From Linepithema humile (lineage: Eukaryota; Arthropoda; Insecta; Hymenoptera; Formicidae), in contig NC_090133.1 of assembly GCF_040581485.1 (NCBI RefSeq), positions 14,136,001 to 14,200,000 of the forward strand: DNA of 64,000 nt, written 5' to 3'. Positions 1 through 12,844 of the stretch are shown here, in pieces. Numbering within the stretch: position 1 is the first letter of the stretch; each line of letters opens with the position of its first letter. The notes under the pieces were generated by a model. That model did not search any database. It was not told where the DNA came from and was given only the letters and a program-made list of their open reading frames with translations. The translations under genes were made by a program, and so were the position numbers.

Positions 1-18
1 ATAAATCTTACAGATAAC

Positions 19-24
19 TTTATT
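19..24 (-). terminator. polyadenylation signal AATAAA of the THAP-type gene
   Basis: On the minus strand an AATAAA hexamer lies about 65 bases after the stop codon of the THAP-domain transposase gene. That is a normal distance for a cleavage/polyadenylation signal, so the 3' untranslated region probably ends close to the window edge. Confidence 0.5.
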
Positions 25-87
25 AAAGAAAATAATATAGATTCAAACGCTTTTTACCATAGACATTTTTGAATATGTCCATGCTTT

Positions 88-3000
88 TTACATACCCTTG
101 AACAATACAATTTTATTAAATAGATGACGTTTGCTTTTAGATTTATCTATAGAATTCAATGTTATATAATGTAATCTGATTTTGATATAGTTTTGAGCAA
201 TGGCCCGAATTAAATGTACAACATGATTTTCTAAAGGAGACTGATCAAATGTATGTTCTCGTAATGAATGAAATAAATTAGTATCAAGGAACGATTTCAA
301 CACATCATTAGTAAGATATGTTTCATAAAATTTTTTAGTTATAAATCCATTTGTGCTTACTTGAATTGCGTGTCTTATTATTCTTTCGCATTTATTACAA
401 ATTATAATAACGTCTTTTGATGGTTGTATTAATGCTCCTTGTCTATTTTTTACAGAAATCAAATTATTATTATGATCATCAGTGTCTGTTAAAACATGAA
501 GACATTCTTCGCAATGTAATTTTTTTTTCAATTGTTTTACAACATAGCCTGCTATATATTCAATAACATTTTCAGCGAATTCTGAAATTTCTCTAATATC
601 TATTACATAATTATGATCGACAAAAGCATGAAATTGATTTCTATCTTCATTTGTGGTAATAGTTGCATCATCAATCAAACGTGATAAACGTGAAGTCATA
701 TTTATTATATCTTCAGATTTGGATATTTTATTAGCTGAGGAAGCATGTAAAATTGAAATCTGTTCCAATGAAATACAATTGCCATTTCGTTCATTACGCA
801 ATTCAGTGTGCACTATTATTTTTTTTATAGCTGCTTTAAATTGACGTGTGGTAGGATTGTTATTATGTCCTCCGTGATGTCTTATACAACCAAAAAATAA
901 CTCCACATGATCCTGACTAATTTTATAGAATGGAATATATTTTAAAAGTTTTTTCTTTTTGCACATTTCGTTATATAATACTATCGCGCTATTGATACAT
1001 ATAAGGAAATCTAGAAAACCTGTTTTTTTTCGAGTATGAATTAAAAGCTGGCCATTTATTGTTTTTAAGGATAAAATATAATCTTTAATTTCTTTTAATT
1101 TATTAACTATTAATTCTGCGTTTTGCTCATTTAAAGGTTGTTTAAATCCGTGTTGTTTTATATTTTTTGAGTTGAAAATATCAAATAAGTCATTAAATAT
1201 ACGTAAAAATTTTATTGTTTCCTGACAGGATTGAAATTCCTTTAATTGCAAATTATCTTTACAAAACAAAAGTGAATTTGCAACAGACGTACTAAAAATT
1301 TGTGCTGCTAACCGAACCTTCATTTTTTGATTGTGATAATCAATATGAGACTTCCGTAACTTATTCCCTAAATGCATATCTTCAGATTGTTGAAAAGCAT
1401 GTAATGTTTCCAAGTCAGACCATTTTATTTGTTCTCCATTTCCATCAATTATAATTTTTATATCTCCGATAACATTACGTATCAATTTCAACATATGACA
1501 AGGGTCAAGGAAAGCAACAATAATTTCCCCTATATCAGGATGTTGAAATGACGTCTGCAATGATATTATATCATCAAAATTGCATCCAAGATATTTAAAT
1601 GCACTAATATTAGAACTCAAACCATCACATGTAACAGATATAACTTTCATGCCTGTATTATTAATAGCAGATATGCATTGCAATATTAAATTACTTTTCA
1701 TCTCACTTGATATTTTGTTAATTAAAAAATAAGCAATAGGTATTTTCCATGCTTCATTTATGCACACAATCATAATAACTAAAGCTTCGCTTGCAAGACT
1801 ATTGTCTTCGGAAATAATGTTATCACCCATATCCGTGTACCCACAAAATTTTGTACCGTCAAATTCTACATGCTGTTTAATTGCCATTTCATCGAAAATT
1901 ATAGAACCTAGTAATGGATAATTAACATTATTTACACGTTGCCTTATATAATTTAAAGCTTCCGAAATAATGCCAGGTTCTCCATGAATGCTCCCATACC
2001 ATTTAGTGATAGTTTTTGGATGTGGCAAACAGAAATTGAATTTTGAACGAACATATTCATATGCACGCGGAGAATAATAGTGCAACGTCAAAGCAAAAAC
2101 GCGAAACTGTTCATCATATTGTCTAGGCACACGTTTTGCATGCATTATTCGATTAAATATATTACTTGACTCACTAAATGATTGTAGAGTATCAGCTTGC
2201 TCCACATTTAATAAGTTTGTTTTTTTCAATTGATTCAGCATATCCTTAATTGTAGTAATCTGCTTTGTTTTTCGACGTACATTTTGTTGCAAATTACGTA
2301 TTCTTCTTTTATAATTTTTTTTCAATAATTCGATTTTCTTCCTTAGTCTGCATTTCTCGGGAGAATTATATATTATATCATGACAAGTCATGGTTGCTTT
2401 TTCTTTGGTAGAAGTTGAAGGTATTGCTAAAAATAAAAATAATATTAACATCTCATTTGGAACAAACTAATTGCAATTGCATGTACTTTTATATATATTA
2501 TATGAAATAATTATAATTATAATTTTTTTATGATTATAATATTTATAACAGTTTCTAAATTAATCATCTTTTTCTTTTACCTATAGAACTATCCGTACTC
2601 GATAAAATATTAACACTTGTTGTTGGTGAAATTGATGCCAGACTTATCTCCAGATTCAAGTTTTCTTCTACGTTAGACATATTGTCAGATATATTTGTTT
2701 TGATTTCAAGATTAGAGGTATCATACATTCCTGTGGGAGAATGTATAAATGTATTATTTACAGATAACTTTTCTCCTTCATGTTCCTAAAATATTTAAAT
2801 ACAAATAATCCAAAATTAATTACATTTAGAGAAAGCGAGAGAAGGAGAGAGAAAGAGAAATACTTAAATATAAATATTTATTTTTATTTTATACTTGTAT
2901 AGCTATTGGTAATGCATTCCTAGAGAGTCTAGCAATCAAAGTTCCTTTCTCATAGTCTTTTTCTTTAAAATGATCAGAACATATGCGTGCTGCCGCAGGA

Positions 3001-3382
3001 ATGGATGCTGCATCTAATTTTAAAATATCAATCCACAAGTTCCGAATCGCTGGATCTTTCGGAAAACTATACAAATTAAAGCATTTACAATTATAATTAT
3101 TAAATTAATATTTAAAGAAGCATATATATATATATATATATACATATATGAATACACATACATATATGAATATGTCCCTTCAAAGTTCAATTTCTGTTTG
3201 TCGTAGCTTGAAACTATATCACTAAATGATGTATTTGTATATATATCTTGTATATAATCTTGGATTACAATATCTTACCTATGAAATGATACTTTTTTTC
3301 TCATTTCGCCAGTATCAATTCTCTTTTTCCAGCCTCTTATTTCTGATGTGTTCTTGCACGATGGAACTAAGCAGCGTACCAT
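88..3382 (-). CDS. THAP9-like / P-element-type DNA transposase (4 exons, intact)
   Basis: Exons join in frame as 3382-3279, 3066-2895, 2785-2581 and 2426-88, each bounded by GT-AG, giving 939 residues (human THAP9 is about 900). Residues 1-92 form a THAP zinc finger: MVRCLVPSC supplies the first two cysteines, FPKDP follows in exon 2, then CSDHF and the closing NALPI box. Residues about 93-160 are polar and acidic. A basic coiled coil follows at about 183-225. The RNase-H-like transposase core shows FDEMAIK (D339), CDG (D428), LDPCHMLKL (D468, H471) and QDHVELFFG (E669), the positions expected for the P-element catalytic acids. The start is chosen because THAP proteins begin just before the first cysteine. 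There is no internal stop. It is either a recently active P-like element or a domesticated gene. P-type terminal repeats were not identified; the left end would lie outside the window. Confidence 0.88.
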
Positions 3383-3898
3383 TGTATATGGCTATTAATC
3401 TGCGATATATAATTTATAAATACACACACACACATTTAAGACATCCTACAATTGATGCTAAGTACTTTCTGTATTACATATAAAAATATAATCAGAGAAG
3501 GTCTCACAGACACTTTATAGACACTAATTTTGGACTTACCTGTTTTACACACAATTATGTTTAAATATTTAATAAACATCCGGTAAATATTGAAATAAAC
3601 TGCTTTTTTTTAAATAATGCACTTGTTTTTAAATAATAATACACTTGTTGTTTTACTTTTTCCGCTAATGTATTTTCTTCGTTGTTTATTTACTCAAATA
3701 ACCTTTGTAAATAACCTCTTCACTCGATTTTATTCTGGTTTATGTATTGTACGCATGCGTAGAAAAACAGCCAATAAAAAGTGCTCACAGTTTACCTCGT
3801 CGCCCTCCCCGAAGAGGCTTCCCCCCCGCAGACTCACGCTCCATCTTTATTTTCCGATATCTATGCTTGTGCTCCGTCCCTCTATTCCTTAGTCCGTG

Positions 3899-4292
3899 AT
3901 TTAATCTTTTCGGCCGATTCTCGTGGTATACGCCTCCTTTCCTCTCCTTACCGCGCGCGCGGCAACCGCTAGAGCCAGCGCTGCCGAGCGTTAGGAGCGG
4001 CGCTATCCGATAAACATTAGGTTCTTCTCCCTTGATCATTAAAGTTTAAAAAATTTATTAAAAATATTTTTTTTATTTTTAAATTTATTATGTAAAAATA
4101 TTTCAATAGATTTCCACGTCATTCATGAGGTACTATTGCTATTAAGGAAAAATATATTTTTAATAAATTTTTTTAACATTAATCGGATAGCGCTGCTCCT
4201 AACGCTCGGCGGCGCTGGCCATAGCGGCTGCCGCGCGCGCGTAAAGAGAGGAAAGGAGGCGTATACCACGAGAATCGGCCGAAAAGATGAAA
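3899..4292. repeat. foldback (inverted-repeat) element between divergent genes
   Basis: Left arm 3899-4075 is the near reverse complement of right arm 4140-4292. Shared blocks include TTTTCGGCCGATTCTCGTGG, the GC-rich CGCTCGGC segment next to GGATAGCGC, and an AT-rich inner part. The loop is about 65 bases. Its GC-rich arms differ from the AT-rich surroundings. It lies between the THAP-type gene (minus) and DRG2 (plus), within a few hundred bases of both starts, so it could influence either promoter. Spurious reading frames on both strands of the arms mirror each other and are not genes. Confidence 0.8.
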
Positions 4293-4557
4293 TAATTCCG
4301 AGCCCTGGCCTAGAGAAAGCGTCATACGAAAAACGACGGCATGGCTCCTCTCAGGCTTTTCTCTGGTGAAATCACATCACTGGCTGCGTAGAACATTTTG
4401 CGCACTCGAGTTTGCGCCTCTGATGGTGCGTTTGGCATCGGTGGCTCATTGTTCGAGTTTTCAATCTGACAGCTCTGCTTTCCGGTACTAGTTCTGTAAA
4501 GAAATCAAATCAAGTTGTAAGTGTAACACGTTATTGTGCATTAGTTTTAGCATCGCG

Positions 4558-7127
4558 ATGGGGATATTGGAAAAGATCTCGGAAATCGAGAAGGAAATCG
4601 CGCGAACGCAGAAAAATAAAGGTGAGTATTTGATCGATATCGTAACATTGAGTTTCTTAACCTATTTGTGTTACTTTTCAATATTGTAACTTAAAAAACG
4701 AAATTTGAAACAACTAAATATCCTCGAAGCAACTGCAATTTGTAGATATATATATATTTGTAAAATTTTATTGCAGCTACCGAATACCATTTGGGTTTAC
4801 TAAAAGCAAAACTTGCTAAGTATAGATCGCAACTTTTGGAACCGGCAAAAAAATCTGAGAAAGGTGAAGGTTTTGATGTATTAAAGTCGGGAGATGCCAG
4901 AGTCGCACTGATCGGTTTCCCATCAGTTGGAAAATCCACTCTACTCAGTACCTTAACAGCTACCCAGTCAGAGGCTGCATCCTATGAATTTACTACTCTG
5001 ACATGCATTCCTGGTGTTATTGAATACAAAGATGCTAATATACAATTATTGGATTTGCCTGGTATAATTGAAGGAGCAGCACAAGTAAGCAAAAACTGTA
5101 CTGGCTGACTGGTGTTGTTTTCTACAATTGTCATTTCTATATTATATTGAATGATTTGTTCTGATATCTTAGGGAAAAGGACGAGGTAGACAAGTTATAG
5201 CTGTTGCTAGAACAGCTGACTTGGTCCTCATGATGTTGGATGCAACTAAACAAGATGTTCAACGACAGCTCTTGGAAAAGGAATTAGAATCAGTTGGAAT
5301 AAGGTTGAATAAGAAGAAGCCTAATATATATTTCAAAATAAAAAAAGGCGGTGGATTGGCTTTCAACTCGACATGTCCTCTAACTAAAGTAGATGAGAAA
5401 TTAGTTCAAATGATTCTGCACGAATATAAAATTTTTAATGCAGAAGTGCTATTTCGCGAGGATTGCAGTGCGGATGAATTGATTGATGTTATCAATGCAA
5501 ACAGGGTATATTTGCCTTGTCTTTATGTATATAATAAAATAGATCAAATATCGATAGAAGAAGTTGACCGAATTGCCAGGCAACCAAATAGCGTCGTAGT
5601 TAGGTAACATATTAAAAAAAAGAGATTATCATAAACACAAAATACCTTGTTTGTTATGAGTCTTTTATTAATTTTAATTTTTCTGTAGTTGTAATATGAA
5701 GTTAAATCTTGACTTCCTTTTGGAAACACTATGGGAATACTTATCTTTGATAAGAGTATACACAAAAAAGCCTGGACAACCCCCTGATTTCGATGATGGT
5801 TTAATATTGAGGAAAGGGGTAACTGTAGAACACGTGTGTCACGCAATTCATCGCACACTCGCTCAACAGTTCAAATATGCCCTTGTGTGGGTAAGTTAAT
5901 AGATATATTTATACAATATGCATTTATTACACTGATATATTTATAATTATAGGCAATTTTCAGATTTTATTAGGTAACCAAAAAAGTTCTTGTTTTTTAA
6001 TAGTCACATTTCTTAGAATTGATTAAGAACTGATATAAATATAATGTAATGGTTTCATCATTTACATTCAATTCTTGAATACTTCTTGGCGCGTTAATTT
6101 TGAATTTGCTTCGATTACTATTTATTCGTCTTTATTTAAAGATGTCAATCTCTAACAGAAAGCATTTTCAGGGATTTATCCTCTGATGCAAATTTTTGAA
6201 ACCAATACCGAACAATTCTTTTACTGCATTTATTTTTAAATGCAGAGAAAAATTTTCAGCAAGCTTTTGACACTTTGGATCCAAGTTTAAATTCATACAA
6301 TAAATAAGCATGGATCACGCTTACTTAAACAGAATATTTTAAGAGGTTAAAATATTTGTATCTATCACCTTTAATCATAGACTTAATGGATTGAAAATTT
6401 TTCACTTATTATTGTGTTACCTTTTCGATGAAACAAACTTTTAAACTCTGACTCTTCCATGGTGCTTATTTTTCTAGACAAAACGATCGTGCGTACAACA
6501 ATGTCAACCACTATTCTAACAATGTTTAAATAAGAAACTCTTGAAAATTACGTTGTGTTTACATCAATTATTTATTTAGTACCGACACTGAAGAAGGCCT
6601 AGTATAGGTCGACACGTTTGTCAATACAATTTTATGTTTCAAATATATTTGCACAAAGAGCAAGCATTGATTCTTTTTGTCTTTTTGGCTCATTTTGAAT
6701 TGATAATTTTCATTGGAGCTTGATATTATAATTTTTATGCTAAAATGTTTATTTAACTTGAACTTTGCAATTTGAAATACAGTATCTAAATGAAGTGAGG
6801 TATGTATTTTACGGTGAAAGAAGTCTGTACATCTAGTTATGGTTGACATAAACAATTTCGTAAATTATAACTAATGAGAAATGGTAAGAACTTTTTTGAT
6901 TACCTAAATTTATATCATATCAATGATGTGATCTTGATTACAGTGGGGAGGGGGGAGTGTGGCTTTCACGTACATAATCGAGAACAGCGTATATGTGCTG
7001 TGCAGAGCGTTCATATATAAATTATATTTTATGTTTTTAGGGTACAAGTACGAAATATTCACCTCAAAGAGTAGGACTGCAGCATGTGATGCATGATGAG
7101 GATGTCGTGCAGATAATGAAAAAATGA
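4558..7127 (+). CDS. DRG2: Developmentally regulated GTP-binding protein 2 (DRG2), 5 exons
   Basis: Exons 4558-4621, 4777-5084, 5173-5603, 5689-5890 and 7041-7127 join in frame with GT-AG borders to give 363 residues; vertebrate DRG2 has 364. The N-terminus MGILEKISEIEKEIARTQKN is essentially the family consensus and fixes the start. P-loop GFPSVGKST lies at residues 68-76, switch II DLPG at 114-117, the NKID guanine-specificity motif near 246, and a C-terminal TGS domain ends in DEDVVQIMKK. DRG2 belongs to the OBG/DRG translation-associated GTPases and acts in the cytoplasm, where it is stabilised by the partner DFRP2 (family knowledge). All catalytic motifs are present. Intron 4 carries a transposon. 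No frameshift is seen. It is divergent to the THAP-type transposase gene, with no functional link. Confidence 0.96.
5971..6906. mobile_element. degenerate mariner-like element in DRG2 intron 4
   Basis: Terminal inverted repeats start GGTAACCAAAAAAGTTCTTG on the left and end, read in reverse, GGTAATCAAAAAAGTTCTTA. Each is flanked by TA, the target duplication of the Tc1/mariner superfamily. The ~0.9-kb length is close to that of a small mariner, but only short interrupted frames remain (the longest, 6568-6855 on the minus strand, has no recognisable catalytic motif). It is inactive and fills most of the 1.15-kb intron. Confidence 0.72.
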
Positions 7128-7397
7128 ATATGAAACTTGCAAGACATTTGGTACAAAAGTGTGGATAGCAATATAAAGCCTTATTTAGTCTTCTATATGT
7201 ATATATATATATGCATTGTATTGTATTCTATTCCATTATATTGCATATGTATAAACTTACATATATACATGTGCACATTTATAAATGACAAAAAAGTGTT
7301 AGCAAGCTACTACTATCAACAAATTGTCAAATTTAACGGTTTTAGATTGAGCATAATACGTTAAATTACATATTTTCAAAAATTTGTCTGCAGAGAT

Positions 7398-7403
7398 AAT
7401 AAA
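7398..7403 (+). terminator. candidate polyadenylation signal of DRG2
   Basis: AATAAA lies about 270 bases after the DRG2 stop codon, before the first downstream transposon. It is the nearest canonical hexamer on the plus strand. Confidence 0.4.
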
Positions 7404-7633
7404 ATTTATGAAGATAAATTAAATTTTCATGTATTTATTTAATTATGAGAGAGATATGTAGATTGGAAAAACTCCTCTAAGTTTAAAAAGAGGGAAGAAA
7501 AACGCTTTTGTTTTACTTTTTAAAAATCGATGTAATGTCTCCGGGAATACGCGAATATGCGACTTTAAAGATGAAATCTATATTATAGAATTTCTATAAT
7601 ATAGATTTATTATATATAGATATATATTTTATA

Positions 7634-8075
7634 TACAGGGTGTCCCAAACCGAATGCACCGTACTGAAATGATACATTTCTGAAATAAAAATCTTAATAC
7701 CAAATACCAAAATGTCGAGGCTGTAATAGGTTTTAAATGGAAAACATTTAAAGTTGATTAATCAAGTTATAAATTCGCACATTCAGGTATAGTACATCGG
7801 ACAATAATGAAGGTATCTTTAGATATTAATCTGTTTATTTTTTATTGTATGTAAAATTATATCTGTATTTAAAAGTAGATTGATATCTGAAGATACCTTT
7901 ATTACTATACGATGTACCATGCCTAAGCGCGTGAATTAAAGCGACTTGATTAATCACTTTAAATGCTTTTTATTTAAAAACTATTATAGCCTCGATATTT
8001 TGATATTAGAATTTTTATCTCAAAATAATCTTAGGAATGTTTCAATACAATGCGTTCGATCTGGGAGACCGTATA
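7634..8075. mobile_element. long-TIR MITE, CAGGGTGTCCC family (copy 1)
   Basis: It begins TACAGGGTGTCCCAAAC and ends with a decayed complement (GGGAGACCGTATA). The two halves are inverted copies: the stretch around AATGTCGAGGCT on the left is mirrored by AGCCTCGATATTTT on the right. It shares terminal and subterminal sequence with the better-preserved copy at 37659-38295. No coding capacity. Confidence 0.7.
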
Positions 8076-10949
8076 TATTATATAGACTCTATGTAATATA
8101 TTGTATAACGATCGCGGCATCATATTGCATAATAATACAAATTCAGAAATCGATAGGCACGTTCGTTGATTCGATTTTTCCGATCGGGCAATTCGGGGAC
8201 AATAATTCAAGCGCCGATTTTCTCCTTTCGTTGTCCGCTCAGCGATACGATGAATAATGAATAACATTCCTGCGGCACGATGACATCGTGAAGAATGCTT
8301 GTGCAGGCGCTCTTAGCTGGCGTATTGTACCATCGCTTTATCCTTCTTCAATTTCAGCACCTTTCTTTATTTCTCTCACCCGTTTCTCTTCCCCATCTCG
8401 CTTCCTTTTTAGCCCCTCTTCCTTCTTCTCACGGACGTGTACACGAAAATGCGTTCGTTGCTCGCACGAGACACATATCCTGATTACTAATTCACGTAGC
8501 TGCGGACTACTTCCCCGCCTCGTTGTGACACCAAATCCCATATTCCAACCAGAATGGAGAGTCGGTGAGTTCGAGAGCTCAATGATCCATGCGAGCGAGC
8601 GACTCACACGTCGGATCTTACACAGATTGTCTCGCCGCCGACGTCGCTGGGAAATATTTCTCAGTAGTGGATTTTTCGATGAGTACGGATGTGCTTTCAC
8701 CTTAGCGAAACTTTGACGAAATACGCAAATTTTGCCAACAATTTCTATTTAGTGAAAATTTTACGAGGCAAAATCAAAGCGTTTTTTTTTTACAGTTGTC
8801 AATGGTGAAGTTTGTCGATGAAATGTTTTTAAAATATATAATAAAATATACATATAATTAGAATATAATAAATGTAATTAGAATACGACAACTAAGTCAT
8901 GAAATATTTCTTGAGATAGCCTTAAGGAATGTCTATCAGACAGAAACGATGTCAGATAGAGATGTATCTATGTAATTAAAGCAATTATAGTGTAATTGCA
9001 ATAAATCTTAAAATTTATCTTAGATAAACGTGACAATTGTCACTAATCGATGTGCCATTGATGCTTTCGCGATTAATCTGACAGGTAGTTAATCGGACTA
9101 TTATTGTTTGTCTCATATATCCATGTCAGTCAAGTGTGATTACATTTTATTATTGCCTGACTTATAGATCCACATCACTTATTATAATGACAATAAAAAT
9201 GGAACATAATTTTTCCTGTATATCTATGAACTACACATTTGTACTGAATGGATATTGAAATAATTAAAACGAGTTAGAGAAATATAACAACAAAAAACAA
9301 ATTATATAAATATATAATTACAATATAAATAATAGAAAGAGCTGATAATATAAATAGAATAAACTGAAAAAATGTATGCGACAAGTGCATAATTATTTAA
9401 TTCTTTTTCTATGATTTGCTGTCCTTTTTGAAACAGCATACCAGTTTTTTCTAACTTTCTATCTCAGTCTTCGTAGAAACTTTCGAAAATCGTTGAAGCA
9501 TCTCGTAGCATCATAATTGAGTTATCGGAACTCTCCCAATCGGTGGACTAAATATATTGCGACGGATACACTAAACGGGGAAAGACCGTGTTGGATTTGC
9601 GAAGATCATCAGGAGTAGTCCCGAAGCGTGAAATCGTGCGGCGTTCCAGAAACTGGAATGTATCGCATAAAAATCCAATGCCGCTGCTTTAGGCGGATGC
9701 TAGCGTTATATATGATTGATCCATCGATAGCCACTACTATGCCATCCATAGGAGGAAGTCGCCTGGTATTTACAGTTAGACGATCGGCCGGTTCGATAAC
9801 GATCGAGTTTTCGTTGCTTTCGCTCCTCGTTCTGCAGATGAACATTTTATTTTTGTGATTCTTGTGATTCTAGCCCTTAACGTTAAAGGGGTCATTTCGC
9901 TGTAATATTGAGATTGGAATTATTTCGATTATACAAACATACATTTTTAAGGATTTAACTGCGAATAAAATGAAACTTTGCAAGCTCACTCTCGCTCTCC
10001 GCTCCATATCGCTTAGCTTAACAAAATGAATTCATCTACTTATAAGAAAGACATTTTTCTTATAAATTACTAAAAATTATCTGTAAATACCGATTAAAAT
10101 TATTTTTGTATAATTTGATCACAATAAATATTATAATAAACTTTTCAAAATGTTGCATTAACCATATTATTTTGTGATAGGTAAAATATGTATGGATTTT
10201 AACATTTTGAGATTTACGCAATTTTTCTGAATTTTATGACGTGTATATTGAATCTATTGATTTTTAACATACGGATAATTCTTGGCTTTGAATACTTAAA
10301 GTAAAATTCCGATAATTAGACGACTTTGAAAATGGCTTTGTAGACATAGTAATGTAATTGTACCTATCGTGAAACAAATCTAAGATGGATTAACCGCAAA
10401 TAGATTATTATCACTCTCGCTCCATCTGACGAACTGTTTAATACTTAGTTTGATGATGCTGCTCGTTTAATGTACTACTTCCGCACTAAATAATGTATTA
10501 CCCGGATCGACGCTACTGACATGGCTCGTTCAATTTTAAGACAGTTAATTACCGCAATTGCCTCACATCTCACATGTGGATGATTAGGACTGTATAATGA
10601 AAATGACTGCAAATATAAAATGTCTGTTAATGGAGTCATCTTGTGTTTTGCCGTACGGATTTATTGAGAACACTTTCATGCGATGACTCGAGTGGATCTC
10701 CGTTATCGTTTAGTTCTCCGGATGAACGATAAGGGATACAAGATTAATATTGAAAACATTGACTCATACAAAAGTGAAATAGGCAATTATTGATTACAGC
10801 TAAATTTGGCGCCGTGAAAGCTCACTTCTTCTGTTCACTTTCCGAAGAATGTTTTACAATTAAATCTTGAAATGTTAAAATGCATATATCTCTATCTTGC
10901 AAAAATAACACTTTGTTTGAGAATTATGACTTGTTGGAGACCTTACTGT
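8076..10949. other. intergenic DNA without recognisable genes
   Basis: About 2.9 kb. Two segments are more GC-rich than average (about 8280-8720 and 9480-9870) and carry open frames on both strands, but these lack domain-like composition, convincing splice borders or starts. They could be regulatory DNA or old repeats. Nothing is assigned. Confidence 0.4.
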
Positions 10950-11133
10950 ACACGGAAAAAATTTTATATCAAAAATTATTATGTACGGTAGTAGTTGCGG
11001 ATCATGAAGGAATTATAAAAATTTTTACTATGTTTTTCACATGTGAAATATAGTAAAAATTTTCGGTTTACGGCTTCATGGTCCGCGGTAAATGCCATAC
11101 ATAGTAATTTTTGATAAAAAATTTTCTCCGTGT
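10950..11133. mobile_element. short MITE, ACACGGAAAAAATTTTATAT family (copy 1)
   Basis: Terminal repeat ACACGGAAAAAATTTTATAT is mirrored by AAAAAATTTTCTCCGTGT. Inner blocks around TACTATGTTTTTCACATG and GCGGATCATGAAGG are mirrored as well. A second copy lies at 22198-22382. Non-coding. Confidence 0.75.
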
Positions 11134-11435
11134 AATATCTAACGTGGCCAAGTTACAAAAAAATAATGTTAATCAGTATTTCAAAACATAACATTGATTT
11201 ATCTTAAGAAAATTTATCTTAGGATAAAAAAAGTAAAAATTTCGTGAATGGAATCAAGTTAAAGAAAGTGGATATGGAAGATTGTGGAGATTAATAGGAA
11301 CCCAATTGGAAATTTGTGTTTATATATGTTTTATATTAACTGTAATAACATATTATATAAATATTCTTTCTGAAGTTAGTATATTATTTATTAATGTACA
11401 TTAATATATTATTTGTAGTGTTAGTTAGTGTATAT

Positions 11436-12279
11436 ACCCAGTCAACAAAATGTTAGCAGCCTGCTGGCAGTTTGCGAGTAGATTCGCTCAGAACTTGGCA
11501 GCACATACGGTGCCATCTGTGTCCGCATTAAGCTCGTGTTCTGTCGGCAGAACCTGTCGACATAGGTTGACAGCAGATTGGCGGCAGAAAACGAGCAGGA
11601 TCTGTGCAGTGTAATTTGATGTCAGATTGTCGGCAGAAATCGAGCAGAACCTGTCGTCACAATTTCAAATGGACTAGCGGCATTTAAATGCTTCATTATA
11701 ATTTTACATTTCTCGTTTCGCTTATTAAAAGTAATAAATAAAGTATGCAAAGTATATAATATATATTTGCTTTATTAGGACAAAAAAAATACTTATGTTT
11801 TAATAAATTTATTAGGCGAAATCCCGGCAATATCGGGTCAACTCGCAGCGCATTTTCAATTTCAAAAGTCAATTTAATATTCTGAATCTCTTGTGGGGAT
11901 TGTATCAGATTATTGTATTAAACTGATAAGTTTCATTAAGCTACTGGCCACACTTTATATGCACTATAGATGAATTTTGAGTACGAGTTTATATATGAAG
12001 AAACACGCCGCATAGCGGCAAACAACATTAAATTGCACTGCGCGGATTTTGCTCGATTTCTGCCGCCAATCTAACATCAAACTGCGTTGCGTAGGTCCTG
12101 CTCGGTTTCTGTCGTCAATCTGCTGTAATAATTCCGAGCAAATCCTACTCGGTTTCTGCTACTGATCTGTTGTCAAATTATGTCAGCAGGTTTTGAATAC
12201 AATCTGCAGTCTTTCCGCTGACAAAAATTTGTAGCAGACGTTTGGCAATATCTGTTCGAACAGACTTTGCTGACTGGGT
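11436..12279. mobile_element. CCCAGTCA-terminus element with internal ~60-bp repeats
   Basis: It starts ACCCAGTCAACAAAATGTTA and ends in the complement, TTTGCTGACTGGGT. The flank TATAT occurs on both sides and may be a target duplication, though in AT-rich DNA this is weak. Each arm contains several divergent copies of a unit built on GGCGGCAGAAAACGAGCAGG, so the arms are internally repetitive as well as inverted. There is no transposase; it is likely a non-autonomous DNA element of unidentified superfamily. Confidence 0.7.
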
Positions 12280-12470
12280 TATATATAAATTTGTATTTAA
12301 TATTTAGAGCTGAAGAATTTTTCAAAATCATAGAAATTTTGTTCTAGAAAGCAATATATTGGGTTGTTTTTGATAAAAACATAATTTTAAAAAACTTTGC
12401 AAATAATGAAATAGATATTTAATGTATAATTTACTTGAAAATGTAATGTTACTTAAGTTCACGAGGCGTT

Positions 12471-12473
<3 letters not shown>

Positions 12474-12529
<56 letters not shown>
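12474..12529. repeat. (CT)n microsatellite
   Basis: Uninterrupted CT dinucleotide tract of about 56 bases. Confidence 0.95.
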
Positions 12530-12532
<3 letters not shown>

Positions 12533-12814
12533 ATCTTTTAAAGATTAATATAATAAGTAGATAATATTTCTGAATTATGGAAACTATATATATGGAAAAT
12601 TTGTTAGAGATAATCAGATGCTCATTGCTGTAGGATTTGCTTGTTCACGCGTACGATACGCGCACGCACATCTTAAGAAAGGGAGAAAACGTGCGATCGT
12701 GGAGAGCCACGTGGAGAGCAGGAACAAGCAGGTAATATGGCGCGAACGAATGCATGAAGAGTACGAGAAGGAGGACGAAGAAAGAGTACGAAAGGAGGTG
12801 GAGGTGCAGGTTGG

Positions 12815-12821
12815 TATAAAA
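12815..12821 (+). promoter_or_regulatory. TATA box of the polyaspartate-protein gene
   Basis: TATAAAA in the context GGTATAAAAGGG, inside a GC-richer block, about 25-30 bases before a plausible initiation zone near 12845. It is the only strong TATA motif upstream of the next plus-strand coding exon. Assignment to that gene is inferred. Confidence 0.5.
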
Positions 12822-12844
12822 GGGTCGCATCGCGGCGCCTCGTC

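Noticed and set aside
8288..8716. 142-codon plus frame and 120-codon minus frame
   Set aside because: Both strands are open in the same GC-richer block, residues are Ser/Arg-biased, and no homology or start context is recognisable.
9609..9858. Overlapping 76-78-codon frames on both strands
   Set aside because: No splice sites, domain or codon bias; probably chance in a GC-richer block.
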